Source of the DNA: Helicobacter canis
GTDB lineage: Bacteria; Campylobacterota; Campylobacteria; Campylobacterales; Helicobacteraceae
Assembly: GCF_900451095.1 (NCBI RefSeq)
Contig: NZ_UGHV01000001.1
Location: 930,001-994,000 of the forward strand
Direction: 5' to 3'
DNA length: 64,000 nt
The translations under genes and the position numbers were made by a program. Positions 18,573 to 27,544 of the stretch are shown piece after piece. Position 1 is the stretch's first letter; each line of letters begins with the position of its first letter. Under the pieces are notes generated by a model. That model was not told the DNA's origin and ran no database searches. It saw only the letters and a list, made by a program, of their open reading frames with translations.

Positions 18573-19245
18573 AACCCCATCGTTTATAGGCTTTGCAATC
18601 TCACTTGGCGTGCATTTGCTTGGTTTGTCGTGGGTTGTGGGGGTGTTTAGCCAAGATACAATCGCTCAAGTAGGGAGCGCACCGATCACAATGAGCCTAG
18701 CAAGTATTAACACAAATGCCCCGCAAAAGACCTACTCTAAGCCCACAAAGCCCAAGCACGCACAAAATCAGCACCATAAGCAAAAGCATAAGACAAAGCA
18801 CCCAATCCCAACTCAAGAGATCCTGCAAGACCAAGAGCAAAGACACGACTCGCCACTAGAATCCAAGCAGACTACGCATAAAGATGGCGAGGAGATACAA
18901 GAGAGCGCGTCTAATCAAGACTCCCAAGGCTCTACACAAGAGCTTTTAGCGCATAATGAGGGCATAAGCGATGAGTTTTATGCCAAGGTGCAAGCTGCCA
19001 TAGCACGCAAGCACGATTATCCACAGCTCGCTAGAATCCGCGGTATGCAAGGCACTGTGGTCGTGGAGTTTTGCCTAAAGCCTGATGGGAGTCTTGAAGG
19101 ACTGCGGGTCGTGCGTTCCAATACAGGAGATATTTTAAATAAGCAAGCAATACAGACGATCCAAGCAGCGCATAAGTCTTTCCCCAAGCCAAGCAAGATT
19201 GTTTTACTAAGTATTCCTATCAATTATGGCTTAATCGATCGCTAA
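18538..19245 (+). CDS. tonB: TonB energy-transducing protein
   Basis: Spans the periplasm and transmits energy from ExbBD to outer-membrane receptors for iron, haem, nickel or similar. The 235-residue protein has an N-terminal membrane anchor (about residues 17-38), a Lys/His/Gln-rich linker (KPTKPKHAQNQHHKQKHKTKH, here given in part) and a C-terminal TonB domain with ARIRGMQGTVVVEFCLKPDG and IPINYGL. The ATG at 18538 lies inside exbD. The longer upstream reading is only an overlap with exbD in another frame. The linker holds a partial dispersed element (PLESKQ). Confidence 0.9.
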   Translation: MRIFPSLHKHLKTPSFIGFAISLGVHLLGLSWVVGVFSQDTIAQVGSAPITMSLASINTNAPQKTYSKPTKPKHAQNQHHKQKHKTKHPIPTQEILQDQEQRHDSPLESKQTTHKDGEEIQESASNQDSQGSTQELLAHNEGISDEFYAKVQAAIARKHDYPQLARIRGMQGTVVVEFCLKPDGSLEGLRVVRSNTGDILNKQAIQTIQAAHKSFPKPSKIVLLSIPINYGLIDR

Positions 19246-19411
19246 TTGACTAGAATCTAGTTTTGAGCGATCGTGTGTGTAGTGAGAAAGCCCTAGAATC
19301 TAGCTTGTGCTATGGAGCTTTGATTTGATCTGTGCGGTTGGGGTGGTGATAAAAGTGGATTCTAGGCAGGGGTAAAAGATAGCAAAAGATTGTTGGGAGA
19401 TGTTGGGCTTG

Positions 19412-20029
19412 TTAGGCTTCTTCTTCTAGCTCTTTTGGCACTCTTGGCTCTTGGTATTTGTGCAATGACACAATCACACCATTGCTCATATTTTTAAACA
19501 GCACGCCATCTTTTGTGCGCCGATAGTAGATGATCTCGCCATTTTTTTGAAATCGCTGCACCAACGCGCCATCTCTCTCGATGACTTTTCCCACTCCACC
19601 AAAAATATCGCGCTGGAAAAATATATCATCAAACAAATCCCCATAACTCACCTTGCCGAAAAACTCCTTAGCCACAGGCCACTTGCGTGCGCAGTCCTTT
19701 AGAATGCAGATTCTGCGTTTATTGACTTCTAGTGTCCCAATGGTTTTGCCCCCAGCAAAAAGCTCGATAAAAATCTCTTGCTTTTTATTGACAGCAAATG
19801 TCGCATAGTCATAGTAGTTAAAAATACGGGATTTTATGTATAGCACGCGCTTGCCGGTAGCCTTTTTGGGCGCGTTTTCTTGCTTTTGTTGATTGTATTG
19901 AGAGAGAGCGTCCTTGCTTACGGGTTTGTCAGAAAAGAGATCTAAGACCCCCAAGTTTGCGCAGCCGCCCACAAAGATAGGCAATAGGGCAAGCAGCGCA
20001 ATGCCACATAGAGATGCAAGAGATTTCAC
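19412..20029 (-). CDS. Putative lipoprotein downstream of flgP
   Basis: A 205-residue protein starting MKSLASLCGIALLALLPIFVGGC, a signal peptide with a lipobox-like Cys. The mature part (YIKSRIFNYYDYATFAVNKKQEIFIELFAGGKTIGTLEV...) is followed by a Cys pair in RRICILKDCARKW. The GTG at 20029 begins five bases after the flgP stop. A longer start at 20062 would overlap flgP and bury the signal peptide. In C. jejuni flgP is followed by flgQ, needed for motility, and this gene holds that position, but I cannot confirm homology from sequence alone. Confidence 0.6.
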   Translation of the reverse strand: MKSLASLCGIALLALLPIFVGGCANLGVLDLFSDKPVSKDALSQYNQQKQENAPKKATGKRVLYIKSRIFNYYDYATFAVNKKQEIFIELFAGGKTIGTLEVNKRRICILKDCARKWPVAKEFFGKVSYGDLFDDIFFQRDIFGGVGKVIERDGALVQRFQKNGEIIYYRRTKDGVLFKNMSNGVIVSLHKYQEPRVPKELEEEA

Positions 20030-20034
20030 GCTAG

Positions 20035-20661
20035 TTATCGCCCACCAAGCGCGCGATACCACACGCGACCATCAAGTTTAAGCTCCATTGTTACTTGGCA
20101 TAATCCAGACTTACAATCGACATTCACGACATCTGCACCACGCACGAGAGCTTGGACTTTGGATTTTACCGTTGAGCTTGTGATCGCCATATTTTCCACT
20201 GTGTCTTGACCATTTAATTTCACGCCATACATTTTTTCACCAAGGAGCTTATAGGCATCAATCATTGCTGCGCGTTTGGCTAGGGCTGTTGATTGCGCTG
20301 GGGATATGGAGTTTTGCGGTGCGACTCCTGTGCCTGTTACTTGTAGCTCAATCACATTGCTTGGGGTTAGATTTGGATTGTTTTGGATGATAGGCTCACT
20401 ACCCCCTTTTGATGGAGCGATGTCATCATCTTCTTCTACCATAGGGTTACTGCCAATGATAGGTCCCGGATTTGCCAAGGGTGGATTGATCATTGGGGGA
20501 TTGACACCACCAAAGCTTGGATTTTCAATGCCTGTTGGGTGAAAATCAGCACTTGGCGGAGTGAGCCCAACACCCTCTTGTGTCCCAACGCACGCGACAA
20601 GGCTTAGGGCTGTAATTGTCGCAACTGACATCATCTTGATTCTCTGTGTGATACTTGTCAT
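20035..20661 (-). CDS. flgP: FlgP-like LPP20-family lipoprotein
   Basis: A 208-residue lipoprotein. The signal peptide ends ALSLVAC with the lipidated Cys, and a low-complexity Pro/Asn-rich spacer follows. The LPP20 domain at the C terminus has VTGTGVAPQNSISPAQSTALAKRAAMIDAYKLLGEKMYG, VENMAITSSTVKSKVQALVRGA and VTMELKLDGRVWYRAL, which closely follows C. jejuni FlgP as I remember it. FlgP forms basal disk structures around the flagellar motor in Campylobacter. The ATG at 20661 has AAAGGA eight bases upstream. It forms an operon with the next lipoprotein. Confidence 0.8.
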   Translation of the reverse strand: MTSITQRIKMMSVATITALSLVACVGTQEGVGLTPPSADFHPTGIENPSFGGVNPPMINPPLANPGPIIGSNPMVEEDDDIAPSKGGSEPIIQNNPNLTPSNVIELQVTGTGVAPQNSISPAQSTALAKRAAMIDAYKLLGEKMYGVKLNGQDTVENMAITSSTVKSKVQALVRGADVVNVDCKSGLCQVTMELKLDGRVWYRALGGR

Positions 20662-20746
20662 CAAACATCCTTTTTTTGAAAGTTAGTAAGCATAAAGCAA
20701 AATATGTGCCAACTTCGTGGATCTTCCTAATGGATTCTCCATATGG

Positions 20747-21346
20747 CTATGCTTTTGGGGCATTTGGCATAGGCGTATCTCTATCGATTAGCTTTGTTTT
20801 GAGCCAGCGATCGTGTAGGCATTGGCGGCTTTGGGATACAAATGGCGCGACAAATCCAACCACAATCGCACAAGTAAATGCCCACACAAACACACGCACA
20901 AAAGCACGCATAAAACCAACTTGCCTATGCGGGGATTGTGTAGATTCTGGTGTGTAGCTTGTATCCACAAGTTGCAAGCATACATAGCGCAGCCCCGGTG
21001 TCTGCCCACTTTTAGCGATAAATAGCGCGCAAATGCTTGCATAGGAGACAAAGCATACAAAAATCGCAAGCTGACTATCTCTAAAGCCTTGCGCACCGCC
21101 TAGAATCCAATACGCACAATACAAAATAGGTGTATAAATCATAAACATATCAACAAGCAATGCCTTGAGCCTACGGACTAAAAATATCTCTCTAGCTATG
21201 GCAGAGAGAGTGTGTGTGCGGACATTTGGCGTATTGACACTTTTATGCTGTTTTTTTATCGTGCGGAAGCGCGGCTTTTTTGATGTAGATTTGCTTAGTG
21301 GCGTAGAGCTTGGTGGTGCGGATTTGCTTGGCGATTTGCTTGGCAT
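20747..21346 (-). CDS. RDD-family membrane protein
   Basis: A 199-residue protein. The first 65 residues are basic and Ser/Thr/Lys-rich, then an RDD-like domain follows (LVRRLKALLVDMFMIYTPILYCAYW) with the characteristic Arg and Asp, here R-x-K-A-x3-D rather than the exact R-D-D. There are three or four membrane segments and GQTPGLRYVCLQLVD in the middle. It lies eight bases downstream of pyrE in the same order as in H. pylori (secG-frr-pyrE-RDD, from memory). RDD proteins have been tied to ion transport in a few cases, but the role here is not known. Confidence 0.72.
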   Translation of the reverse strand: MPSKSPSKSAPPSSTPLSKSTSKKPRFRTIKKQHKSVNTPNVRTHTLSAIAREIFLVRRLKALLVDMFMIYTPILYCAYWILGGAQGFRDSQLAIFVCFVSYASICALFIAKSGQTPGLRYVCLQLVDTSYTPESTQSPHRQVGFMRAFVRVFVWAFTCAIVVGFVAPFVSQSRQCLHDRWLKTKLIDRDTPMPNAPKA

Positions 21347-21353
21347 AGTAGGG

Positions 21354-21974
21354 CTAATTTCCCCTAGAGCCGGGCTTTATGGCTTTGTGGTTTTGCGCAC
21401 AAAGTGGGCAGTCTTTGGGATCATACATTGTGAAGATGAAATCCTCTAAGGCAAAGAGCGGGATAGAATCTGGCAGGCGACACTCGGGCTTTTTGCTTGT
21501 CTGCTCTCCATTTGCACGCACGCAAAATCCGCGATTAGCAAGCCCAGCATACGCCACTACCTCTGCTCCAAGAAACTCCACACACCGCGCGGATTCTAGT
21601 GCAGAGCCGCCTGTGGTGATGATGTCTTCGCATATAATGACCTTTTCGCCCATTCTTACATCAAATCCACGCCGCAGCTGCATTGCCCCATCGACTCGCT
21701 CTGTGAAAATAAACCGCACGCCAAGTGCTCGCGCAAGCTCATAGCCTGCTAGAATCCCCCCAAGCGCAGGGGAGCAAATGGTATCTGCTTGTATGCCAGC
21801 AGCTATGATTTGTGCTGCTAATGCACAGCCTAGCTGGCTAGCGATTTGTGGATTTTCAAGCACTTTGGCGGATTGGAGATAGTGGGTGGAGTGATTCCCA
21901 CTGCTTAGGAGAAAATGCCCTTCTAAAAGGGCGTTTGCATCTTTGTAGATTTGTTCGATATTAAGTGCTTGCAT
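21354..21974 (-). CDS. pyrE: Orotate phosphoribosyltransferase
   Basis: Converts orotate and PRPP to orotidine monophosphate in pyrimidine synthesis. Length is 206 residues. The N-terminal [19 protein letters not shown], the catalytic loop region and the PRPP-binding motif [17 protein letters not shown] are all present. The ATG overlaps the stop of frr by one base (TAATG). The C-terminal part carries a Cys pair in [11 protein letters not shown] that is conserved in several Helicobacter-type PyrE proteins from memory. Confidence 0.95.
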   Translation of the reverse strand: MQALNIEQIYKDANALLEGHFLLSSGNHSTHYLQSAKVLENPQIASQLGCALAAQIIAAGIQADTICSPALGGILAGYELARALGVRFIFTERVDGAMQLRRGFDVRMGEKVIICEDIITTGGSALESARCVEFLGAEVVAYAGLANRGFCVRANGEQTSKKPECRLPDSIPLFALEDFIFTMYDPKDCPLCAQNHKAIKPGSRGN

Positions 21975-22531
21975 TAGATTTTCATAACCTCTTCTTCTTT
22001 GTGTTTGACCATTTCATCAATCTTTTTGACAAACTCATCGGTGAGCTTTTGCACATCATCTTGAGCTTTTTTGCTAATGTCTTCGGTGATTTGCTTATCT
22101 TTTTCAAGCTTTTTGATGTGGTTGTTGCCATCTTGGCGGATATTGCGCACAGCGATTTTTGCCTTTTCGCCCATAGCCTTTGCCTCTTTGGCGATGTCTT
22201 TGCGCTGCTCTTGGGTCATCGGTGGGAAAAATAGCTTGATACATTCGCTATCAGAATTTGGATTGACACCGATATTGGCTTCTTGGATCGCTTTTTCTAT
22301 ATCTTTTAGCAAAGACTTTTCCCACGGCGTGATGACAATGGTGCTTGCATCTTGGGCGATGACAGAGCCTACTTGATTGAGTGGGGTGGGGGTGTCATAA
22401 TAACTCACACGGATATTATCAAGCACGCTTACAGATACCTTGCCACTGCGCAAGGTGCTAAAATCTTTACGCAAAGATTCTAGGGATTTTTCCATATAGG
22501 ATTTAGTATGAGTCATAATCTCTTGTGTCAT
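21974..22531 (-). CDS. frr: Ribosome recycling factor
   Basis: Releases ribosomes from mRNA after termination, together with EF-G. Length is 185 residues, exactly family size. The pattern is typical: [39 protein letters not shown] and [26 protein letters not shown], then the helical [28 protein letters not shown]. It lies between secG and pyrE in a Helicobacter-type operon. The start follows AAAGGACAAAC. Confidence 0.97.
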   Translation of the reverse strand: MTQEIMTHTKSYMEKSLESLRKDFSTLRSGKVSVSVLDNIRVSYYDTPTPLNQVGSVIAQDASTIVITPWEKSLLKDIEKAIQEANIGVNPNSDSECIKLFFPPMTQEQRKDIAKEAKAMGEKAKIAVRNIRQDGNNHIKKLEKDKQITEDISKKAQDDVQKLTDEFVKKIDEMVKHKEEEVMKI

Positions 22532-22555
22532 TGTTTGTCCTTTGATGATAGGGTG

Positions 22556-22909
22556 CTATTGCTCTGGCTGGGTTAGCGTGCCTTGCAAGGGTTGATTAAG
22601 CCCAGAGTCTAGTGGCGCATTTAATGGGGCATTAAGCGGTGCGGATTCTACCGATTTAGCTGTGTCAAATACACTCTTTTGCCTTTGGGTGTTAAGCTGA
22701 TAGCCTAGGAAAATCGTATTTGCTAGAAATAGCAGTGCTAGGATAATGGTAAATTTCGCCAGAAAGCTTGCTGGTCCTTTAGCCCCAAAGAGCGATTCAT
22801 TACTCCCGCTATATGCCCCAAGCCCAAGCGAGCTTGATTTTTGTAGTAGCACGACACCAACAATGGCAAGTGCTAAGAGAATCTCAATTGTGATAAAAAG
22901 CACGCTCAT
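22556..22909 (-). CDS. secG: Preprotein translocase subunit SecG
   Basis: A small subunit of the SecYEG translocon. Length is 117 residues with two membrane helices (about 1-18 and 50-70), joined by the family loop LQKSSSLGLGAYSGSNESLFGAKG. The C-terminal 45 residues are hydrophilic and Asn/Leu/Pro-rich with a repeating SAPLNAPLNAPLDSGLN pattern. This is an internal repeat of a 4-residue unit APLN. First gene of the secG-frr-pyrE-RDD operon. Confidence 0.93.
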   Translation of the reverse strand: MSVLFITIEILLALAIVGVVLLQKSSSLGLGAYSGSNESLFGAKGPASFLAKFTIILALLFLANTIFLGYQLNTQRQKSVFDTAKSVESAPLNAPLNAPLDSGLNQPLQGTLTQPEQ

Positions 22910-23000
22910 AATAACTCCTGCTTAAGAATGCTTGAAAATTAAAGGCGCAATTCTACCATAAATATACGCAAGTCAAACAATGCCTACAACAAACATTTGC

Positions 23001-23006
23001 TATAAT
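23001..23006 (+). promoter_or_regulatory. -10 box upstream of the G-tract membrane protein gene
   Basis: TATAAT preceded by TTGC lies 46 bases before the ATG at 23052, in the divergent gap with secG. The surrounding TTTGCTATAATCGCGC has the extended -10 look of Helicobacter promoters. Confidence 0.55.
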
Positions 23007-23051
23007 CGCGCTTTTGTTTATCTCAAATAAGTGTTTATAAAGGATAGTGCA

Positions 23052-24785
23052 ATGCTACACCACACCGCAACTTCGTATAAAACGGGGGGGGGGGGGGCAA
23101 AGAATTTAGATTCTAGCTCATCTCCTGTCGCTACTTTTGTATTTTTCGCTTTTTTATGCTGCTATGCGTTTATCGTGTTTTACGATAGTGCCTTTGCTGT
23201 GATTGATGACCACACGCTGATACAAACGCTTCTTATAGGGCAAAATATCCCGCTAACTCATCACATTATCCCAGAAATTGGCAGATTTTACCCACTAGAT
23301 GGGCAGGATCTCAATGTCTTAAGCGCGATTTTTGGTGCTTCTGCTTCTGTGTTTTATGGCTTTAATGCCCTTTGTGTGCTAGTGGTGGGATTGTGCCTTA
23401 GCTATGCTATCGCCACGCTTTTGCCCTTCATTGCCCCACACACCAAAGCCCCTAAAACAATCGCCTACATACTCGTGGCTTTGCTTTTGCTCACACCGGC
23501 ATTTTGTGGCTCGTGGTTTCGGCTTTTTGTGCCTGAACGAATGGAGTTTGTGTTTTTAAGCATTGTGCTTGCAAGCTATGCTTTTGTCGCAAACAATAGG
23601 GGCGTGCTAAGTGTGATTGTGCTTATTATAGGTGCGCTTAGTGCGATGATCGCTTGCTTTTATAAAGAAACGGCTTTTATCTTAATTGGTAGCTTTGCTT
23701 TCACGCACTTGCTGCTAACTTTTCTCAACAAGCATTCTGTCAATCATCGCGCCTTGCCAAACCGCAAGCTTATGGTCTTTGATGTGCTACTACTATGTGC
23801 TTGTGTGGTATGGGTGGTAGCGTATTATGTCTTTGTTATCGCGCAGAAAACTACTAGCGGTAGATATGGCGATACACTGCATAATCCGCTTATAGTCTTT
23901 GCTAAAAATCTTTTCACTTACATTATGAATGAGCCGTTTTTGTTCGTGCTTGTGCCGCTGCTATGTTTCTACCGAGTGTTTGTGATTGTGCGCACTTATA
24001 GAGCAAGCCCTAAAAGCACGCCATTTATACCAATACTGGATTCTAGTCTTTGTGCGTGTGCGGCATTTATGGGGGCGTATTTGGTGCTTAATATCTCTAG
24101 CGCGCATTATCCGCTTCCGGGCTATATTTTTGGGCTTGTGGCATTAAGTGCTATCTCTGCTTTATGGACGCATTTAAGTGGCTTTGTGCGCAAGGTTTTT
24201 GCAGTGGTGATCGCGCTTTGTGTGGGGATTTTTGTAAGCAACTCACTTTTTTACTCCGCTCATACAATTGCCCACTACAAAGCCTCTGGGCAAAATCTCC
24301 AATCCACTCTAGCATTTTTCTCTAGCCAAAATAAGCCTGTTAGCATAATGCTTGAAGGCGTGGATTGCACATTGATAGAAAAAAGCGAAGTGTGCTATAG
24401 CTTTGAAAAATGGCTTGAATATGCTGGAGTCAAAGCGACTATTGTCCCTGATAGAGATATGTATAATCCATTGCGCAAGAGCCTAGAATCCACTTTTGAA
24501 AAAGTGGATTCTAGCCAAAGCGACAGCACAAAAGCCGCGCCACAGCCGCAATACCTAATCCTAACGCCTTATAGCAGTAATTTTGTCAATAGTGAGTATA
24601 TCGCGCATTTAGATTCTACCTACAAGCGCATATACCACGCAGATTTTGGGCTAAATCTTGGCTTTGTAGGCATAAAAACACTGATAAAATATGCCTTAGC
24701 AAAAGACTCTAGCAATCTTGTCTTTTCAGGCAATATCTGGAATCTACCTGCGCATTTTTATGTCTATGAGCTACCGCAGAAGTAG
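23052..24785 (+). CDS. Phase-variable multi-spanning membrane protein of unknown function
   Basis: The 577-residue product begins MLHHTATSYKT and then reads through a G14 tract as a Gly run, with roughly ten membrane helices after it (for example VATFVFFAFLCCYAFIVFYD, split into shorter runs). The frame is open with 14 G, so it is ON as sequenced. Gain or loss of one G would stop it soon after. The layout, a polytopic N-terminal part and a soluble C-terminal 130 residues, resembles surface-glycan membrane enzymes or ligases, but no motif identifies it. Near 24483 an inverted pair of the dispersed element is translated as LESTFEKVDS. The ATG has AAAGGA upstream. Confidence 0.75.
   Translation: MLHHTATSYKTGGGGAKNLDSSSSPVATFVFFAFLCCYAFIVFYDSAFAVIDDHTLIQTLLIGQNIPLTHHIIPEIGRFYPLDGQDLNVLSAIFGASASVFYGFNALCVLVVGLCLSYAIATLLPFIAPHTKAPKTIAYILVALLLLTPAFCGSWFRLFVPERMEFVFLSIVLASYAFVANNRGVLSVIVLIIGALSAMIACFYKETAFILIGSFAFTHLLLTFLNKHSVNHRALPNRKLMVFDVLLLCACVVWVVAYYVFVIAQKTTSGRYGDTLHNPLIVFAKNLFTYIMNEPFLFVLVPLLCFYRVFVIVRTYRASPKSTPFIPILDSSLCACAAFMGAYLVLNISSAHYPLPGYIFGLVALSAISALWTHLSGFVRKVFAVVIALCVGIFVSNSLFYSAHTIAHYKASGQNLQSTLAFFSSQNKPVSIMLEGVDCTLIEKSEVCYSFEKWLEYAGVKATIVPDRDMYNPLRKSLESTFEKVDSSQSDSTKAAPQPQYLILTPYSSNFVNSEYIAHLDSTYKRIYHADFGLNLGFVGIKTLIKYALAKDSSNLVFSGNIWNLPAHFYVYELPQK
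23084..23097. repeat. G14 homopolymer tract (slippage site, ON)
   Basis: Fourteen consecutive G begin 32 bases into the gene starting at 23052. G tracts of this length are the classic phase-variation switch in Helicobacter and Campylobacter. With 14 G the 577-residue frame is intact. Confidence 0.93.
24483..24514. repeat. Inverted pair of the dispersed element inside a coding region
   Basis: CTAGAATCCACTTTT (24483-24497) and AAAAGTGGATTCTAG (24500-24514) face each other with a two-base gap. Both are in frame and translated as LESTF-E-KVDS. The mRNA would carry a 15-bp perfect hairpin within the gene. Confidence 0.93.
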
Positions 24786-24810
24786 CTGATTGGTTTAAGA
24801 AAACTTTAGC

Positions 24811-24816
24811 TATAAT
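24811..24816 (+). promoter_or_regulatory. -10 box upstream of the porin gene
   Basis: TATAAT within TTTAGCTATAATCCGCGC lies 30 bases before the ATG at 24847. It repeats the local context seen at 23001, with GC-rich sequence just after the hexamer. Confidence 0.55.
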
Positions 24817-24846
24817 CCGCGCTTATTTTGACAAAAAGGAAATGTG

Positions 24847-26040
24847 ATGAAGAACTTCGTAGGTTTTAAGAGTGTGGCTCTAGGCTCACTGCTAGCCCTT
24901 AGTGCTGCAAATGCGGTGGATATCAATGTAAGCACTTATGGCAAGCTCGGTGCGCTAGGCTCCATTGACTTTAGCGGCGGCGGCAAGCATTTTGCTGGTG
25001 TGTTGGCAAATGCTGGGGCGGATTTCTCGCTGACAAATGGCTTCCGCTGGGGGCTTGGGGCAATTGGTGCTTGGACACCTTATGATAGCGATAGTAAGGC
25101 GAAGCCTTATGGGAGTGCTGGCGATGCTTCAGAAGCTTACATTGGGTATAAAAACCGCTTGATTTCTTTCTATGCTGGGCGATTTAAAAACGACTTTATG
25201 AAGTTTGATTGGCTACAAGGCAATGTGCAAGGGCTTTCACTGCGCTTTACAACCTATGAAGATAAAATGGTCTATTGGCTTACTTATGCCAACTCCTATC
25301 TCTACAATGGCAAGCAGCACAACTATTTGCAAGGTGATAGGATCGCAGGTGATCTCTCAAGCCTAACTGCCTATATGAATGGCACAAGCAAAAACCCTCT
25401 TTTTGGCAAAGGTGAGTTAGTCGCTGGGGGTGTGGATTTTACTTATAAGGGCTTTTTGCTTAAGCCTTTCGTGCTTTTCCACAGCGGTGCTGGCACAGCA
25501 AACGCACTCTTACTGCAAGGTGGTTTGAAAGCTGGCTATGCCTTTGACTTCAAGGGCTTAGAGGGGACCACAGTGCTACAAGGTATGTTTCAATACTGGG
25601 ACCGCCCAAAAGACTCTATCTCTGGGCTTGTATGGGGGGATCAGTCATTCCGCTATAAGAAGCAGTTTCTCTTTGGTGCGGGGATCGTGGGTGTGCTAGG
25701 TGGAGCAGGAAGCCATATCTACGCGCTTAGTGATTCTTCTAAATTCTATGGTAGAAGCTTTGCTGGCTCAAGTGCCAATATCGCGCCATATTTCGCTAAT
25801 GGCTCATTCTATGGCTATGTGTTTGGTGGATTTGACTTTAAGTGGGTGCGACTTGATGCGATGGCAGCATTTGGGACATATCAAGAATACTCTCTTATGT
25901 CGAATTTCCATGTATGGCAGCAGAAAAATATGGGGCTTGACCTTGGTGTAGGCTACGCGTATATCAAAAATAACATCACAGGCAGCAGCTCAAACTTCAG
26001 CGACAATGCACTAAAAGTGTTTGCTAAATTCTCTTACTAA
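24847..26040 (+). CDS. Helicobacter Hof/OprD-like outer-membrane porin
   Basis: A 397-residue outer-membrane barrel. The signal peptide covers about residues 1-23 (MKNFVGFKSVALGSLLALSA) with cleavage near ANA-VD. Mature strands are rich in Gly and aromatics: TYGKLGALGSIDFSGG, AYIGYKNRLISFYAGRFK, LVAGGVDFTYKGFLLKPF. The C terminus LKVFAKFSY ends in an aromatic residue, as needed for BAM recognition. The pattern matches the Hof family of Helicobacter, related to OprD-type porins, from memory. The substrate is not predictable. AAAAGGAAATGTG precedes the ATG, and a terminator follows the stop. Confidence 0.75.
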   Translation: MKNFVGFKSVALGSLLALSAANAVDINVSTYGKLGALGSIDFSGGGKHFAGVLANAGADFSLTNGFRWGLGAIGAWTPYDSDSKAKPYGSAGDASEAYIGYKNRLISFYAGRFKNDFMKFDWLQGNVQGLSLRFTTYEDKMVYWLTYANSYLYNGKQHNYLQGDRIAGDLSSLTAYMNGTSKNPLFGKGELVAGGVDFTYKGFLLKPFVLFHSGAGTANALLLQGGLKAGYAFDFKGLEGTTVLQGMFQYWDRPKDSISGLVWGDQSFRYKKQFLFGAGIVGVLGGAGSHIYALSDSSKFYGRSFAGSSANIAPYFANGSFYGYVFGGFDFKWVRLDAMAAFGTYQEYSLMSNFHVWQQKNMGLDLGVGYAYIKNNITGSSSNFSDNALKVFAKFSY

Positions 26041-26045
26041 TACTT

Positions 26046-26071
26046 AGGGGCTAGGTGTCAGGCCCCTTTTT
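26046..26071 (+). terminator. Rho-independent terminator after the porin gene
   Basis: GGGGC and GCCCC arms separated by about ten bases are followed by six T. It sits directly behind the stop codon at 26040 and ahead of manC. Confidence 0.7.
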
Positions 26072-26092
26072 TGCGTAACTTTGGAGTGTGGT

Positions 26093-27523
26093 ATGGTTGT
26101 TAGTATTTTATGTGGTGGCTCTGGGACTAGGCTTTTTCCACTTTCTCGCGAGCTTTTGCCCAAGCAGTTTGCCCACATTCTCCCCAAAACAGACAAATAC
26201 GCTACTTCACTTTTTCAAGAGACTTTAGCGCGCAATGTGGCATTGTGCGCAGAGCAGGGCAGAGAGCCAAAGATACAAATCATCACCAATGAATCGCTCT
26301 ATTTTCTTGCTAAAGATCAAGCCCACGATCTAGGCGTGCAGATTGATCACTTTATCCTAGAATCCTATGGGAAAAACACCGCCCCAGCTCTAGCTATGGC
26401 TGCTTTGCATACGCAAAAGCACTATGGAGGCGATGAGATTATCCTAGCACTGCCAAGCGATCATTTAATCGCCAAAGACAATTATCAATCCTGCATAGAG
26501 CAGGCTTTAGAGCAAGCTAGACATAATCAAATCGTAACTTTTGGGATCACGCCTACAAGTCCGCACACAGGCTATGGCTATATCCGCGTGGAGCAGGGCA
26601 GCGGGCGTGTGCTAGGCTTCTATGAAAAGCCAGAATCCAAAACCGCGCAGAAATATGTGGATTCTGGGGAGTATTTTTGGAATAGCGGTATGTTTTGCTT
26701 CAAGGCTAGTGTGCTGCTTGATGGGCTAAAACACCACGCTAATGACATCTACACTCTTTGTGAAGAGATCTTTGCCCAAAGTCAAAGCCAAATAATCGAT
26801 GAGCAAGAATGCGTGCGGCTAGACAGGGAGCTAAGTCAAGGGCTTAGGGAAGAGAGTATTGATTATGCCCTAATGGAAAAGGCAGATAATATTGCTTGTA
26901 TCACAAGCCAGCTGCGCTGGAGTGATGTGGGGAGCTTTGAATCCTTGAGTGAAGAATACCCAAAAGATGCGCAAAACAACGCCACAAATACCCACTTCAT
27001 CGCCAAGGATTCTAGGAATAACTTTATCTTATCTTCTCGACCTGTTGTAGGCGTAGGCGTGGAGGATATGATAATTGTCGATAGTGATGATTGCTTGCTT
27101 GTTAGCAAGATGGGCGAGTCGGCGCGTATTAAAGAGGTGCTGCCGCATTTGCGTGAATCTTACCCCGAGCTTGCACGCACACATCGCACGACCTATCGCC
27201 CGTGGGGGAGCTACACGATCTTGCTAGAATCTAGTTTTTATAAAATCAAGCAAATCATCGTCAAGCCAAAATCTCGCCTAAGCTTGCAGAAGCATTTTCA
27301 TCGCAATGAGCATTGGATCATTGTCAATGGCAGCGCAGTGGTGCAGCTAGGGGATAAAGAGATATTTTTACAAACTAATCAATCCACCTATATTCCTATG
27401 GGGCAGCCCCACAGGCTAGAAAACCCCGGGAAAATCCCCCTTGTGGTGATTGAGGTGCAAATGGGTGAATACCTTGGCGAAGATGACATCGTGCGCCTAG
27501 CAGATGACTATGCTCGCAAATAA
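26093..27523 (+). CDS. manC: Mannose-1-phosphate guanylyltransferase / mannose-6-phosphate isomerase
   Basis: Bifunctional enzyme making GDP-mannose, a precursor of fucose and mannose residues in LPS O-antigen. The 476-residue protein starts MVVSILCGGSGTRLFPLSRE, with the nucleotidyltransferase signature. The sugar-binding FYEKPESK, NSGMFCFKA and LRWSDVGSFESL stretches follow. The C-terminal cupin isomerase domain (about 345-476) has RPWGSYTILLE, KSRLSLQKHFHRNEHWIIVNG and PMGQPHRLENPGK, with metal-binding His/Glu. The ATG at 26093 has GGAG upstream. The TTG at 26081 is not needed. It precedes the acyltransferase genes, so glycan supply and modification are clustered. Confidence 0.94.
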   Translation: MVVSILCGGSGTRLFPLSRELLPKQFAHILPKTDKYATSLFQETLARNVALCAEQGREPKIQIITNESLYFLAKDQAHDLGVQIDHFILESYGKNTAPALAMAALHTQKHYGGDEIILALPSDHLIAKDNYQSCIEQALEQARHNQIVTFGITPTSPHTGYGYIRVEQGSGRVLGFYEKPESKTAQKYVDSGEYFWNSGMFCFKASVLLDGLKHHANDIYTLCEEIFAQSQSQIIDEQECVRLDRELSQGLREESIDYALMEKADNIACITSQLRWSDVGSFESLSEEYPKDAQNNATNTHFIAKDSRNNFILSSRPVVGVGVEDMIIVDSDDCLLVSKMGESARIKEVLPHLRESYPELARTHRTTYRPWGSYTILLESSFYKIKQIIVKPKSRLSLQKHFHRNEHWIIVNGSAVVQLGDKEIFLQTNQSTYIPMGQPHRLENPGKIPLVVIEVQMGEYLGEDDIVRLADDYARK

Positions 27524-27544
27524 CTAACCCCCCAAAGGACCCCT

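Noticed and set aside
23031-23051. GTG at 23031 as the start of the G-tract membrane gene
   Set aside because: AAAGGA lies after that codon and at correct distance from the ATG at 23052.
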